Of a stretch of DNA of 64,000 nt, positions 51,709-62,349 are shown one piece after another. Positions within the stretch are counted from its first letter, which is position 1, and every line of letters begins with the position of its first letter. The position numbers and the translations under genes were made by a program. The DNA comes from Oegoconia quadripuncta (Eukaryota > Arthropoda > Insecta > Lepidoptera > Autostichidae): positions 12,399,315 through 12,463,314 of the forward strand of contig OX438742.1 of assembly GCA_949316235.1 (NCBI GenBank), in the 5' to 3' direction. The notes below the pieces were generated by a model. The model searched no databases, had not been told where the DNA came from, and saw only the letters and a list, made by a program, of their open reading frames with translations.

Positions 51709-51971
51709 CAGGGTGTAACGGTTAAATGTAGTCATATTTTAAGGGCTTGTTCTACCCATCAATACGAACAACTTTTACTATGGGGGCAACTTCGAAATCG
51801 CGAAAAAAAAATCAGCTGTTTCATACATTGCATCGGGAGGTTATTGAAATTTTCTATGGAACAGCTGATTTTTTTTTCGCGATTTCGAAGTTGCCCCCAT
51901 AGTAAAAGTTGTTCGTATTGATGGGTAGAACAAGCCCTTAAAATATGACTACACTTAACCGTTACACGGTG
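51709..51971. mobile_element. Foldback MITE 2 (263 bp), TA duplication
   Basis: Flanked by TA (51707-51708, 51972-51973). Arms of about 112 bp start CAGGGTGTAACGGTTAA, with few mismatches. The inner arm (TCTACCCATCAATACGAACA... TCGCGAAAAAAAAATCAGCT, by position 51751-51820) matches MITE 1, while the outer 40 bp differs. Inserted in the Gypsy C integrase. Confidence 0.92.
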
Positions 51972-52643
51972 TATATAAAAATGGAATAAAACAAATGTTT
52001 TCTCCTCCACACCATGCACCAAGTAATGGGGCGGCTGAGCGTGCAGTACAAAATGTTAAGAGTGCTCTTAAGAAAATGATTCATGATATTGCAAGTCAAG
52101 GAATTGTTTGTACACTGCAACATTTGCTGGATTCATATTTGTTTAATTAGATAAGATAAGATAGGTCGTAGGCCACGAACATTACTATCAATTTTGAAAC
52201 ATTGTCTGGCTGATGTGGTGGGTAAAAAGAAACAAGATCAGGAAATGCGAAGAAACATTGGGGCGAGGCAGGTTTGTGAATATGAAAAAGGAGATACAGT
52301 GTGGGTTAAAAGTGTAAGAGGAGAAAATGAGAAATGGCTCCCCGGGAAAATAATAAATCAAAAAGGAATGACAATATTTATTGTTCAAGTACATCATCAG
52401 AGAAGATATGTGCATGCTGATCATTTAAGGCCAAGATATATTAATAAAGTCTTTCCGTTGCCATCTGCAATGGATTCAAATGTACCTCCTTTTCCTAGTG
52501 AATCATGTACACAGGACCAATCATTGGACCATTCTGAACCAGATGATTGCCCATCTCCAGACAATATTCCATCAAATGAATCGGAGCCAGAAGTCTTAAC
52601 CTCCCCGTCGCCTTTGGAATTGAGGCGTTCTGTTAGGAATTAA
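51972..52643 (+). pseudogene. Gypsy C integrase end and pol C-terminus
   Basis: Resumes with NGIKQMFSPPHHAPSNGAAERAVQ, carrying the third catalytic residue (Glu). A short AGATAAGATAAGATA stretch at 52150 marks a break. Then KHCLADVVGKKKQDQEMRR, YEKGDTVWVKSVRGENEKWLPGKI (the post-integrase fold) and RRYVHADHLRPRY follow. A Pro/Ser-rich tail ends LRRSVRN at 52643. Confidence 0.88.
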
Positions 52644-52695
52644 GGAAAAGAATTAAGGAACCTGTTGTAAAGCTCAATTTGTAAGTTGAAGGGAG

Positions 52696-52838
52696 TGTTG
52701 TGTATTAATTGGGAAATTGCTCTGGTAACATTGCTTTTATGTCAAGTCTTGATTCAAGGATAATAAAACGGATTTAATTAATCTTCTAATAGTTTTATTT
52801 CTATTGTTTAAACTGTATTACCTATAACCCATGAGGTC
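52696..52838 (+). repeat. Gypsy C putative 3' LTR
   Basis: The purine tract GTTGAAGGGAG (52685-52695) is followed by TGTTGTGTATTAATTGGG. AATAAAACGG at 52761 could be the polyadenylation signal. The 3' edge is set where Gypsy A2 gag begins. No 5' LTR is available for comparison, so the length is uncertain. Confidence 0.55.
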
Positions 52839-52986
52839 AGCATTCTTGTCAGTGCAATTGGTGAAGATGCGTTAGAAGTACAATCATTGTAATATGAAAG
52901 ACGCTGACATGCGTGCAAACACATGTGACGATCTACTCAAACTTATAAACAGCTAGATGGTTCTTGAAAAAAATATTTTTTTTTCA
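52839..52986 (+). pseudogene. Gypsy A2 gag, part before the BEL insertion
   Basis: VSILVSAIGEDALEVQ matches VSILIAAIGEDALKKY of Gypsy A. After stops and a frameshift NTCDDLLKLINS and MVLEKN follow, parallel to KTCDEVLLLMSSKMVPKKN. The homologous reading then resumes at 58317. Confidence 0.78.
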
Positions 52987-52991
52987 ATAGG

Positions 52992-53453
52992 TGTTCACTT
53001 TTGTCAATTTAGTTACTTTGAATGTGGCAACCCACGTTTTTAGTTTTTTTTTCTTCTGTCGAAGCGGGGAAACTTCCCGCGCTCTCTTGCTCTTGAACTA
53101 TCGTGGAGTTAACATCGTTACCAATTGCTTTAAAAATTCGTCGATGAAATAGTGTTAGAGTGCTTCCAACACATAGCAATTAAACTGGTTGGACCGCTGA
53201 GACCGTTTTTTGATAAGGTGAAAGGCAAGTGGTAAGTGTTTTAGGGCAAATCTTGAGGAGCTGGACGCACACACCTACGAGCTGATCATAAACTTATCAC
53301 AAACCCTACGTTCATCAGGATTGAGGTGTGTCTGACCCCATTGTCCTTCCCGACAACCACGCACAACCTAACTTTCGATACAGTCCACTTAATCGAACTA
53401 TATTTATCCGCCAATGTTCAAAAACACAAGAATTATTTCTCGTTCATCAAACA
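52992..53453 (+). repeat. BEL 5' LTR (462 bp)
   Basis: Starts TGTTCACTTTTGTC and ends CATCAAACA. Same as the 3' LTR apart from about seven substitutions and 75 bp absent from the latter. Confidence 0.94.
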
Positions 53454-53458
53454 TTTTT

Positions 53459-53476
53459 TGGTCCTTCGAGCCGGAT
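53459..53476 (+). other. BEL primer-binding site
   Basis: TGGTCCTTCGAGCCGGAT lies 5 nt inside the 5' LTR. I know this type of sequence from the primer sites of insect BEL/Pao elements. Confidence 0.75.
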
Positions 53477-53849
53477 TTGCTGAAAAGTGACTTAAGTTTT
53501 CGTATTTTTCGTTTATTCTCGTGTTTTTGAAGTCAGTTTAGGCTATTCCTGTTGTTTGGAATGTTTCCCATTAATTGGTGGGTAAATTAATATTTTTTAT
53601 TTTCATTACGTTGTGCGTGACGTTGGAACGGACGAATTTGATTGTTTTCTTGTGTTGGTAGCACGTTTAGTAGCAAGAGCATAGACAATTATTTTCGTTG
53701 TTGTGGTAGCACTACCACTCTGTCAATGCATGACTGTCACTGTCATAGAAATTAGAGGTTAGGTTCTGTCATAACAAACTTGAACTTTCGCTTTCGTCTT
53801 TTGTTTTTTCGTAAGTTTGTTTTGATAGTTCAAGTTTAATTAATTTATT

Positions 53850-56800
53850 ATGGAACATAGTGGTGAAGATATGCCTGCGGATATAAATTTAGTAGCGCGT
53901 GACTATGCAATGATGCGCCTTGAATATATGGAAAGTTCCGATTTGCTAGGGTATACTAATGAGGATTTAAAGGATTTAGCCAGCGAATTCCACTCGGCGC
54001 ACAGTTCTTTTGTCAATGAGTCCACAGCAACGCAAGGGTGAAATATCAGTTACGATAACATTTGAAAAAATAATGAAGTCTGTTAAGCAGAGGTTGTCAT
54101 TAATCAGCACAGATATGAAACCTGTAGATAGTTCGTCAACGTCCGTGACGGGAAATGCAATATCTGCTAAGTTACCCAAAATTAGTATAAAACCGTTCCA
54201 TGGAAAAATTGAAAATTGGTTATCGTTTATTGAATTATTTGATTCCCTTATTCATAAAAGAAATATTTCAAACGTAGAAAAGTTGCATTACCTTTTGTCA
54301 AGTGTGCAAGACTGTGCATATGATATAATAAAAACCTTGCTGACAGACGACAGCTACTTAGATGCATACAATGCTTTGTCGAAGTGCTACAATAAAAAGC
54401 GACAAATAGCTACGGCCTATTATGAAAAGTTGTTGAATTGTGATCCGATTAAAACAAAATCAAGCAGTGAGTTAGAGCGTGTTTATCGAAGCGTTTCTGA
54501 AAATATGGCAGTATTAGGGAAGTTTAATTTGCCAGACAAGAATTTTATGTTATTCCATTTGTTGTGGTCCAAATTGGATAGGTCAACATGTGAGGCTTTC
54601 CAATTGGAGAAGAACTCAGATGATATTTTAATGTTCGAAGATCTTCATGATTTTGTCGACAAGCGTTTTCGAGCATTGGATATGACCAGTTTAAAGCTAA
54701 CTCTGAATAATAGTGCAACTATAAATAAGCCTACCTACAAACAAAAGACAAAGTCATCGTCTTTAATTGTTACCTCTCTCCGATGTACCCTGTGTACGGG
54801 CCAGCATGAACTTGCTACATGTAAACAATTTTTAAAAATGGACACAAATTCTCGTTTCGATTTTGTTAAAAGGCAAGGGTTATGTATTCTGTGTTTTTCA
54901 TCTGCCCATCGAGTGAAAAAGTGTTGTGTTCCTTCTCGTTGCACAATATGCAAATACTCACATAACACTTTATTGCATTTTGATAAAGCGGAGTCAAGTT
55001 CAAATAATAATTCATTTGAAAACAAAGAAAGGATTCCACATAGTGATACTGTATTAACCTCTGTGGCTAAGAATAGCAGCATTAATGTAATATTTTCGAC
55101 TGCTAAATTGTTAGTAAAGGACTGCTGTAGAAATTTTAAACCCGTTCGTGTGCTACTCGACTGTGCAAGTGCATGTAATTTTATTTCTGAATCTTGTGCC
55201 AAAACACTTGGGTTGAAAATTACCCGTAGTAACCATTATATAAATGGAATTGGTAATTCAGTTGCTGAACCACTCAGCTCATTATTATGTGAGATAAAAC
55301 CAATTAATAAACTTAATTTGTCTAGTAATATTAAAATAAATGCTTTTGTTTTGTCGTCGATTTGTGCTGACCAACCGGTTCAAATTATAGATTCGTCGAA
55401 CTGGTCGCACATTCAGGGCTTAGCTCTTGCGGATCCCCATTTTGCCCACCCTGGGCCAGTAGATATGCTGCTGAATGCTGACATATTTTCTTCATCGCTT
55501 CTACCTGGTCTTATACAAGGCAAACAAGGGCAACCTAATGCTCTGAATACAATTTTCGGATGGATAGTGATGGGTGGTTGCGATTCCAACCATCTCTATA
55601 CCGATTCTCGTTATCATAAAAATAAACAGTGTCTACTCGTGTCGCATTTAGCTTTGGACAGTTCTATCAGGAAATTTTGGGAAGTGGAAAATGTTGGCTC
55701 TCTAAATATTCCCTTGTCAAAGGAGGACCAACAATGCGAAACTTTATTTGTTAAAAATCATTTTCGGAATGAAGAAGGTAGATTTGTCGTTCCACTGCCT
55801 TTCATCCATCCATCAAATAAACCAACTTTTTCCAATTCTCGTGTGATAGCGCTTAAAAGGTTTTCCTTTTTAGAAAGGAAAATGCAAAGTAACCCTGATT
55901 ATCGAAACGCTTATGTTGCCTTCATGGAAGACTATGCTACTTGCCGTCATATGGAAGAGGTGGAGCCTCCAAGTAGCGATGTTGGCAACTATTATTATAT
56001 TCCACATCATGGTGTCCTGCGTCCTGAGTCAGTGAGCACCCCTCTTCGGGTTGTTTTTGATGCTAGTGCAAAGGATTCTCAAGGGGTATCACTAAATGAC
56101 ACCTTGTTACCTGGTTAGAAACTCCAGCCAAACATTTCTGATTTATTAATTCGTTTTCGTTGGCATGCTGTCGTTTTCACTGGTGATGTGAAACAAATGT
56201 ATCGCCAGATTTTAGTTCCCATTAACGACTCACAGTACCAGCGTATCTTATGGCGTCCTTCACCTGCTTGTCCTGTTCGTCATTACAGACTGCGTACTGT
56301 GACGTATGGTGTTTCATCGGCTCCATATCAGGCTCTTCGCACGATGGCACAGCTTGCAGATGACTCTACCTCTGAGTATCCATCCGGCTCTACAATTTTA
56401 AAGAGGGATATTTTTGTCGATGATGTGGTTTCAGGCGCCGACTCTGTCGAACAGGCTCTGTCATTGAGGGCGGAGCTTACCAAAATATTGTCGTCGGGTG
56501 GGTTTCACTTAAGGAAATGGACTTCAAACCATAAGGACTTCTTCATAAATCTTCCTCCGTCGGATTTATACTCTGAAGAGTTCAAACGATTTGAAGACAT
56601 TTCTGACGTCTCTCTAAAATATTGGGACTTCTGTGGTTGCCTCAGGCGGATTCCTTCCGGTTCAAGGTTGCTGCCGAAGATAGGAGATGCACTAAACGTA
56701 CAGTGCTCTCCGAGATCGCACGTATATACGACCCCTTAGGATTTCTCGCCCCTGTTACGTTTTATGCTAAGTACCTTATGCAACTGTTGTGGACCTCCGG

Positions 56801-57898
56801 TGTTTCCTGGGGTGACGAAGTACCTGAGCGTATAGCCTCTGAATGGTCGCGATTTAAATCACAAATGCCGTCGTTGGCATCAATTTCGATTCCTCGTCGC
56901 ATAGTGTCGTCGTCGTTCGTCGATCTACAGCTCCACGGATTCTGTGATGCATCAGAGCGTGGTTGCTGTGGTGTAATTTATTGTCGTGTCATGAATAATG
57001 AAGGTATTCACGTTGAACTTTGTTGTGCAAAATCGAGAGTTGCACCTCTACGCAAATTATCGATTCCGAGACTGGAGCTTCAGGCCGCCGTTTTGTTGTC
57101 AGACTTAATGGAGTCTGTTGTAGAGGCATTGAAACCTTTCCATGTTATCAGCGAAATTGTTGCATGGTCGGATTCCACCGTAGCTCTATCTTGGATCAAG
57201 TCGTGTCCGTCTAAGTGGAAAACTTTCGTCGCGAACAGAGTCACTCACATTCAGGAGAAAATGTCACCTAACTTTTGGCGACATGTGGGAACTGCTGACA
57301 ACCCAGCTGACGGTGGTTCGCGGGGTTCGATGCCTTCTGAATTGGTCGATAGGGAAATTTGGTGGAAGGGCCCATCTTGGCTGTCGCAGACTGAGAGGAT
57401 TTGGCCTGTCTTCCCGTTGGCTTCCGATGCTGTGCAAGAGGAGCAACGAATATTCTCGCTAGTGACTTCGGTTGACATCGGCAGTGTTGATTATTTATTG
57501 AACAAATTCTCGTCGCTTTCAACACTCAAACATGTCTTAGCGTATTGTCGTCGATTCTTGCATAATGCCAGACCAACCAATTGTGGTGATAAACTTGGCG
57601 GCGCTTTATCATCCTCTGAAATAGAGGAGGCCGGATGCTGTTGATCAAGCATGCTCAACGAAGTGCCTTTCCCGAGGAGATGGAAAACTTGAAAGAAGGT
57701 CGTCCTAATTCGTTGCCAAAGAGTTTGCGAAAATTATCGCCTTTTCTCGATGACGCGGGTTTCTTGAGGGTGGGCGGTCGCTTGACTCACGCGAAGGTCG
57801 ATTTTAACGTCAAGCATCCTTTGCTTCTCACTAGAGATCATCGCCTAACACATTTAATCATCGACGACTATCGACATCGATATTTTAATTCATCGTAA
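53850..57898 (+). pseudogene. BEL gag-pol, frameshifts, one in-frame stop, integrase truncated
   Basis: Starts MEHSGEDMPADINL. A shift near 54035 moves to the 54010 frame: capsid-like IKPFHGKIENWLSFIELFDSL, then zinc knuckles CTLCTGQHELATC and CILCFSSAHRVKKC. The protease reads VLLDCASACNFI (Asp at 55159, with Cys in the usual Ser/Thr place). RT starts with LRVVFDASA. An in-frame TAG lies at 56116-56118, then FTGDVKQMYRQI and IFVDDVVSGA. A shift near 56630 leads to RNase H: GFCDASERGCCGVIY, RLELQAAVL, WSDSTVALSWI and NPADGGSRG. A shift near 57640 leads to the integrase N-terminus (FLRVGGRLTHA, HPLLLTRDHRLTHLII). The DDE core is absent. Confidence 0.9.
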
Positions 57899-57917
57899 AT
57901 ACAGATCTCTCGTATTT

Positions 57918-57929
57918 AGGTGGGCGGAA
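57918..57929 (+). other. BEL polypurine tract
   Basis: AGGTGGGCGGAA directly before the 3' LTR. Confidence 0.75.
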
Positions 57930-58316
57930 TGTTCACTTTTGTCAATTTAGTTACTTTGAATGTGGCAACCCACGTTTACGTTACCAATTGCTTTAAAAAT
58001 TCGTCGATGAAATAGTGTTAGAGTGCTTCCAACACATAGCAATTAAACTGGTTGGACCGCTGAGACCGTTTTTTGATAAGGTAAAAGGCAAGTGGTAAGT
58101 GTTTTAAGGCAAATCTTGAGAAGCTGGACGCACACACCTACGAGCTGATCATAAACTTATCACAAACCCTACGTTCATCAGGATTGAGGTGAGTCTGACC
58201 CCATTGTCCTTCCCGACAACCACGCACAACCTAACTTTTGATACAGTCCACTTAATCGAACTATATTTATTCGCCAATGTTCAAAAACACAAGAATTATT
58301 TCTCGTTCATCAAACA
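57930..58316 (+). repeat. BEL 3' LTR (387 bp, 75-bp deletion)
   Basis: Lacks the segment present at about 53038-53112 in the 5' LTR, between ACGTTT and ACCAATTG, otherwise about 98% identical by eye. Confidence 0.93.
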
Positions 58317-58513
58317 ATAGGTATCTCTTCAACTGCAAGAAACAGGAGAATGAAGATTTCAACACATTTTATACAGAGTTACTAAGGTTAATAGAGGATT
58401 GCGACTACAAAGACTTCCGTGAGGAGTTCTTACGGTACAAAATAGTATCCGGAATCAAAGATATGAATCTGAAAAAAGATCTTCGAAAAAGAAAATACAT
58501 ATAACACTAAATG
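58317..58513 (+). pseudogene. Gypsy A2 gag, part after the BEL insertion
   Basis: NNRYLFNCKKQENEDFNTFYTELLRLIEDCDYKDFREEFLRYKIVSG is paralleled by Gypsy A NRYLFHGTNQENEPFDIYLGIL. It reads through the gag-pol junction where Gypsy A is frameshifted. Ends near KKDLRKRKYI. Confidence 0.82.
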
Positions 58514-58579
58514 ACACTACACATTTATGCAGGGCGTCAGAGGCGACGGAAGAAAGAATAAAGTGTTTAGCACCGTTGA

Positions 58580-60340
58580 TACTGTTTGGAGAATAGAAGA
58601 AAAGAAACCCCGAAAATGCAATTTTTGAAGCAACCTTGGCTAGTTCAAATCTCGCAGAAAAATCTGGAAAAGATGTTTGGTAAATCATACATTGATAAAA
58701 AAATGAGACCGTCAAAGAAATGTTTGTTCGGTTTTGGGGGTAATAATATTATGATTCATTGGGAAATAGACATTCTTCTTAGGGTCACAATTTCTGACAT
58801 ATTAACGAAATACAGGGTAACTTTTCAGGGTGTACACACAGAGAACGTTTCTTTATTGTCTTGTAACTATACAGATTGGCTTAGTTCAGTTCTGCAAAGA
58901 AATTACATACAACTGTGGATCCGTCAGCCTTTAAATGAGGAGCTAAAAAGATTAGTCAAAGATGGAATCGCAGGAAAAGAAGAAAACCATACCGATTAGG
59001 TAAGTAATATTTTAATTGTTCCAAAGAAAGACTGCTTTAGAATTTGCTTAGACCCAATACCCCTGAATAAAGCCATCAAGAGACCTATCAATTCACCACA
59101 CTAGAAGAAATACTTCCTGAATTAGGTAATGCTAAAATCTTCTCTACATTTGATGTGAAAAAAGGATTTCGGCATTTAAAGCTCTCAGAGGAGAGCAGCA
59201 AACTTTCTGCCTTCTGGACTCCATTTGGTAAATACCGCTGGAAAGTGCTCCCTTTTGGCATATCATTTTCACCAGACTATTTTCAAATGAAGATGTCTGA
59301 AATAGTTCAGGGCCTGTCAGGTGTAAAACTCTTAGCTGACGACTTGCTAATTTATGGCATTGGAGACACCATGGAGGAAGCTATAATAGACCATAACAAA
59401 AATTTAGAGAATCTGATGCAAAGACTAGTAAAGTATAACTGCAAATTAAATATCTGTAAAATATTATATTCACATGTTTACTAATAAAGGTCTCCATCCT
59501 GATCCACACGAATATCAATGTGAACAAATATGAACAATCGGAATGGAAATGGAATAAAAAAGCAGAATTGGAATTCAAAAGATTAAAATCCCTAATGAGT
59601 GATGTCAAAACTTTAAAAAACCACTCTTTGTCAGCAAACTCAGTGATACATACAAGAAAAACTTTTCACATCATGGAATACCAGAAACCGTAATTACAGA
59701 TGGCGGTACTAACTTAGTAAATAAGGATTTCATACAATTTGGAAAGAAATGGACTTTCAAGCATGTTGTATCATCACCAAACCATCCTCAGGGTAACGGA
59801 AGGGGCTGAGTCCACAGTGAAAATAGCAAAAAGACCGCTCCTTAAGTCAACAGAAAACAAAGAAGACTTCATTTCGCGAGTTTGACGTCGATGATCGTAA
59901 TAATCGATTACGATGGACTCATCGTTTGACTTACGTAATAGATCCTGTATGGTTTACAGACTCTCTGAAATACACCTAATAAAATAAATAGCAGTCCAGT
60001 TCAGAGATTGTTTTCTAGACGGACGACAGGAAGTATACCTATGATTCAAGAGTTGCTAAAGCCTAAAATAATTGAAAATATATCCAGGGATATCGAAGAA
60101 AAAAGACTAAGAATCAAACACACTTTTGACAAGAAGGCTAGAAAGCCAGTTATGCTGGAAATTGGTCAGCCAGTCTCAGTCCAACTGCAACCTCTACAAA
60201 TAAGTACTGGACTCCAGGTAAAGCTGTCGATAACCTATTACATGGTAAATGTAAATGACACACTGTATCGACGTGACTTGTCACACATCAGACCAACACC
60301 AACTCCCGATATACAAAACCGCACTCTGTCTTCGTCTTAG
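58580..60340 (+). pseudogene. Gypsy A2 pol remnants
   Basis: Protease-proximal region (KKMRPSKKCLFGFGGNN, 58700). RT start with NHTD-stop-VSNILIVPKKD (59000), FSTFDVKKGF, FWTPFGKYRWKVLPFGIS, LLADDLLIYGIGDT (59340, Asp pair kept). After about 59460 the thumb-like part, RNase H and the integrase finger are deleted or unreadable. Integrase PETVITDGGTNLV and SSPNHPQGNG lie at 59690-59805, and an extraneous segment at 59870-59990 interrupts. The C-terminus LFSRRTTGSIPMIQELLKP and NDTLYRRDLSHIRP ends at 60340. Confidence 0.8.
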
Positions 60341-60665
60341 GAGAACAGCATATCTTCATCATCATTTTCTAATGTAAACAACGAATCTAGGTCTTCACCA
60401 CCCAACATACACATACATACTATGCAATTAACTTGCGAACCCAATACAAATATACTTGCACAGAAACTACCACAGAATAGTACCAAGCCTTTGTTGCAGA
60501 TAGTTTTAATGGGTATTTACTGTTCAACAGAGCGTACTCGTAGATATTAATTCATCTTGTAGAATGCTACAGGTATGTTTATAGGTATCTTCTTTTTTAT
60601 GTTATGTTTAAGTGTTATGTTGGTTAGATTAATAATGTAAACTTTTAAAAATAAAAAAAAGGACG

Positions 60666-60846
60666 TGTTGGCATAACGAAGACGTGCCTTTGCTTGTATT
60701 CAAAGAGTATGTAATCTAATCACTATGTTTCCTGTATTAAAAGAAAAGGCAGATCATGGCTTTTGGAAATTGATTGTTTGGAGCTTGTGCCTTCTCAATA
60801 AAAATACTTTGATTTTGCATTCTGAATATTATTTATTAAAATAACA
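60666..60846 (+). repeat. Gypsy A2 putative 3' LTR
   Basis: Preceded by AAAAAAAAGGACG (purine tract). Starts TGTTGGCATAACG, similar to the A LTR, and ends AAAATAACA. Contains AATAAAAATAC at 60798. No partner LTR is available. Confidence 0.55.
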
Positions 60847-62143
60847 CCATACAAAGTTAACCGTTCTGTAACTATCTTTAGTATGGAAGTCCAACAATTT
60901 TTGAAAATTGATGGACTTCCATAGATAATGTAACTTCATCTGTATCGTCATCGATTACGATGACCAATGAGAATCCCTTAAATTGCCGAGCGAGCGATGA
61001 GGCAACCAATCACATGTCATTCGCTTCCATAATAGAGGTGGTTTCAGAATAGTTTACTTCAAATAATTATCGTAATTTTTTGAATCGAATTCGACTATGG
61101 TTCCTTGGGGAAAGTTTTTCGTAATCAGGAGTAACGTCACCAATAAACAGGAATTACGTGAATTAAATTTCACCCTGTACGTAACGTCACGACCTTTATC
61201 CCAAAAGGGGTGGTCCGAGATGCCTATACCTATCATAATCACGGAGAAAACGTGTTCAAGTCTGTTTCAATGCCATTGTATTCGTTTTTGTTTGTTAATA
61301 TCTTTGTAAATAGGTAGGTCCTTTTTAGGGTGCCTGCCGGCACTTAGAGTGGTGATGATTATTTAATTTATTTTTATACCTCATCGTATGGGATGTTGTT
61401 GGATACGTTGTTCAAAAATATTTTAGTTTACCTTACTATTAAAGTCAAGTGTCCCACCCTCAGCCACCTAAACGGTTGGTTTTATGGATACGTGAAAAAA
61501 TTCACGGCAGTAATAATTATATAACGACTTAGAAGAAAATCTATCACAGCTAAGTTTACAATTTAATGAGTAGGTAATAATGGAAAACTTATAAAATGTA
61601 CTTTCTGCTGAAAGTTATTTAGCAAACTGAGATGAGAATAGTGTAACGGACATGTACGGAACGCTACACTCCGCGTGGCCCGACACACCCTTGGACGACT
61701 TTTTTTAATATTCTTAAATTACCACAAAGAAATTGTTTTTTAATCTCACAACATGTAGTGGTACTAGGTAGGTACTAAAGTTACGCAGTATCTAAGAATA
61801 TTCTTTAATTACAATATGAGGTGGCGTAAAATAATTAACTGATAGACAAGATCAAGAAGAGACTAGTTATCGTTCAAGTAAAGATATTTGTATGGTCGAT
61901 TCTTCTCGATTCGGTACGGCATCGATTAATTAATGAAGTGGTCACACCACCAATATATTTTTCTATCCTCTTTCAAGCGTGATGTGAGTGAAATTAAAGT
62001 GGTAAACGTTATTTTATAAATGTAATGAATGATTGTCGGTAATTAAAATTCTATTAAATTAAGTAATTAACATTTTTCTATGAATCAATCACACCAGATT
62101 CGAATATTATCGGAATGCACATTGTTACAAATTTTATTTGCAG
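60847..62143. other. No gene recognised; hairpin and SINE scrap
   Basis: 60868-60893 and 60912-60934 form a hairpin (TATGGAAGTCCA / TGGACTTCCATA). A SINE fragment is listed separately. The rest is AT-rich with no supported frame. Confidence 0.5.
61181..61222 (-). repeat. SINE fragment related to 45765-46078
   Basis: The reverse complement reads GGACCACCCCTTTTGGGATAA, in part, and AGGTCGTGAC, matching the 3' part of the repeat at 45765-46078. Confidence 0.65.
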
Positions 62144-62349
62144 GCAGCCCTATCTAACGCCATTTTGTTGTAACCATTTGTGAAGTAAAGAAATTCAAAA
62201 GACGCACAAGCTTTTTACTCCAGTACTCGTCATGGCCTGATCACCATGATATAACACCGTTTTTCCATGAAGACATTATTGTTAGTATTAGAGATTTCTA
62301 TGGTGAAGATTGGTGTGTTTTGAACAATAAATGCAGGTTACGCAGTCGG
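62144..62349 (+). other. Exon-like segment of unknown identity
   Basis: Preceded by TTTTATTTGCAG and followed by G|GTAAGAAAG, so both ends resemble splice sites. One frame is open from about 62159 to the donor: FKRRTSFLLQYSSWPDHHD, then PFFHEDIIVSIRDFYGEDW. That frame has a stop near the 5' end, so if it is an exon the coding part must begin inside it. I recognise no family. Confidence 0.3.

Larger units (their letters stand above)
43858..52838 (+). mobile_element. Gypsy C: 5'-truncated element with three nested insertions
   Basis: A Ty3/Gypsy element read in five pieces: gag-protease (43858-44883), RT (44884-45551), end of RT and RNase H (47418-48258), integrase (51160-51708) and integrase end plus tail (51972-52643), then a 3' LTR. 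The gaps are a mariner-type transposon, a LINE that itself contains a MITE, and a second MITE. Removing them restores a continuous order of pol domains. It is the oldest layer of this nest. Confidence 0.88.
52992..58316 (+). mobile_element. BEL/Pao retrotransposon, integrase deleted
   Basis: Element with LTRs 52992-53453 and 57930-58316 (TGTTCAC...AAACA) and the 5-bp duplication ATAGG on both sides (52987-52991, 58317-58321). Gag-pol lies between a TGG-starting primer site and a purine tract. Most of integrase is missing, so the copy is non-autonomous. It sits in the gag of Gypsy A2. Confidence 0.94.
52839..60846 (+). mobile_element. Gypsy A2: decayed relative of Gypsy A, split by BEL element
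   Basis: Fragments match the Gypsy A proteins in order: gag (52839-52986, then 58317-58513), protease-proximal region, RT, integrase and C-terminus (to 60340). A 3' UTR and a putative LTR follow (60666-60846, TGTTGGCATAAC, like the TGTTGGCGTAGC start of the A LTR). The gag reading continues exactly across the BEL insertion. Large internal deletions and many frameshifts mark it as old. Confidence 0.82.

Noticed and set aside
51759..52022. An 87-codon protein matching part of a plus-strand frame at 51720-51921
   Set aside because: The match comes from the palindromic arms of MITE 2, read on both strands.
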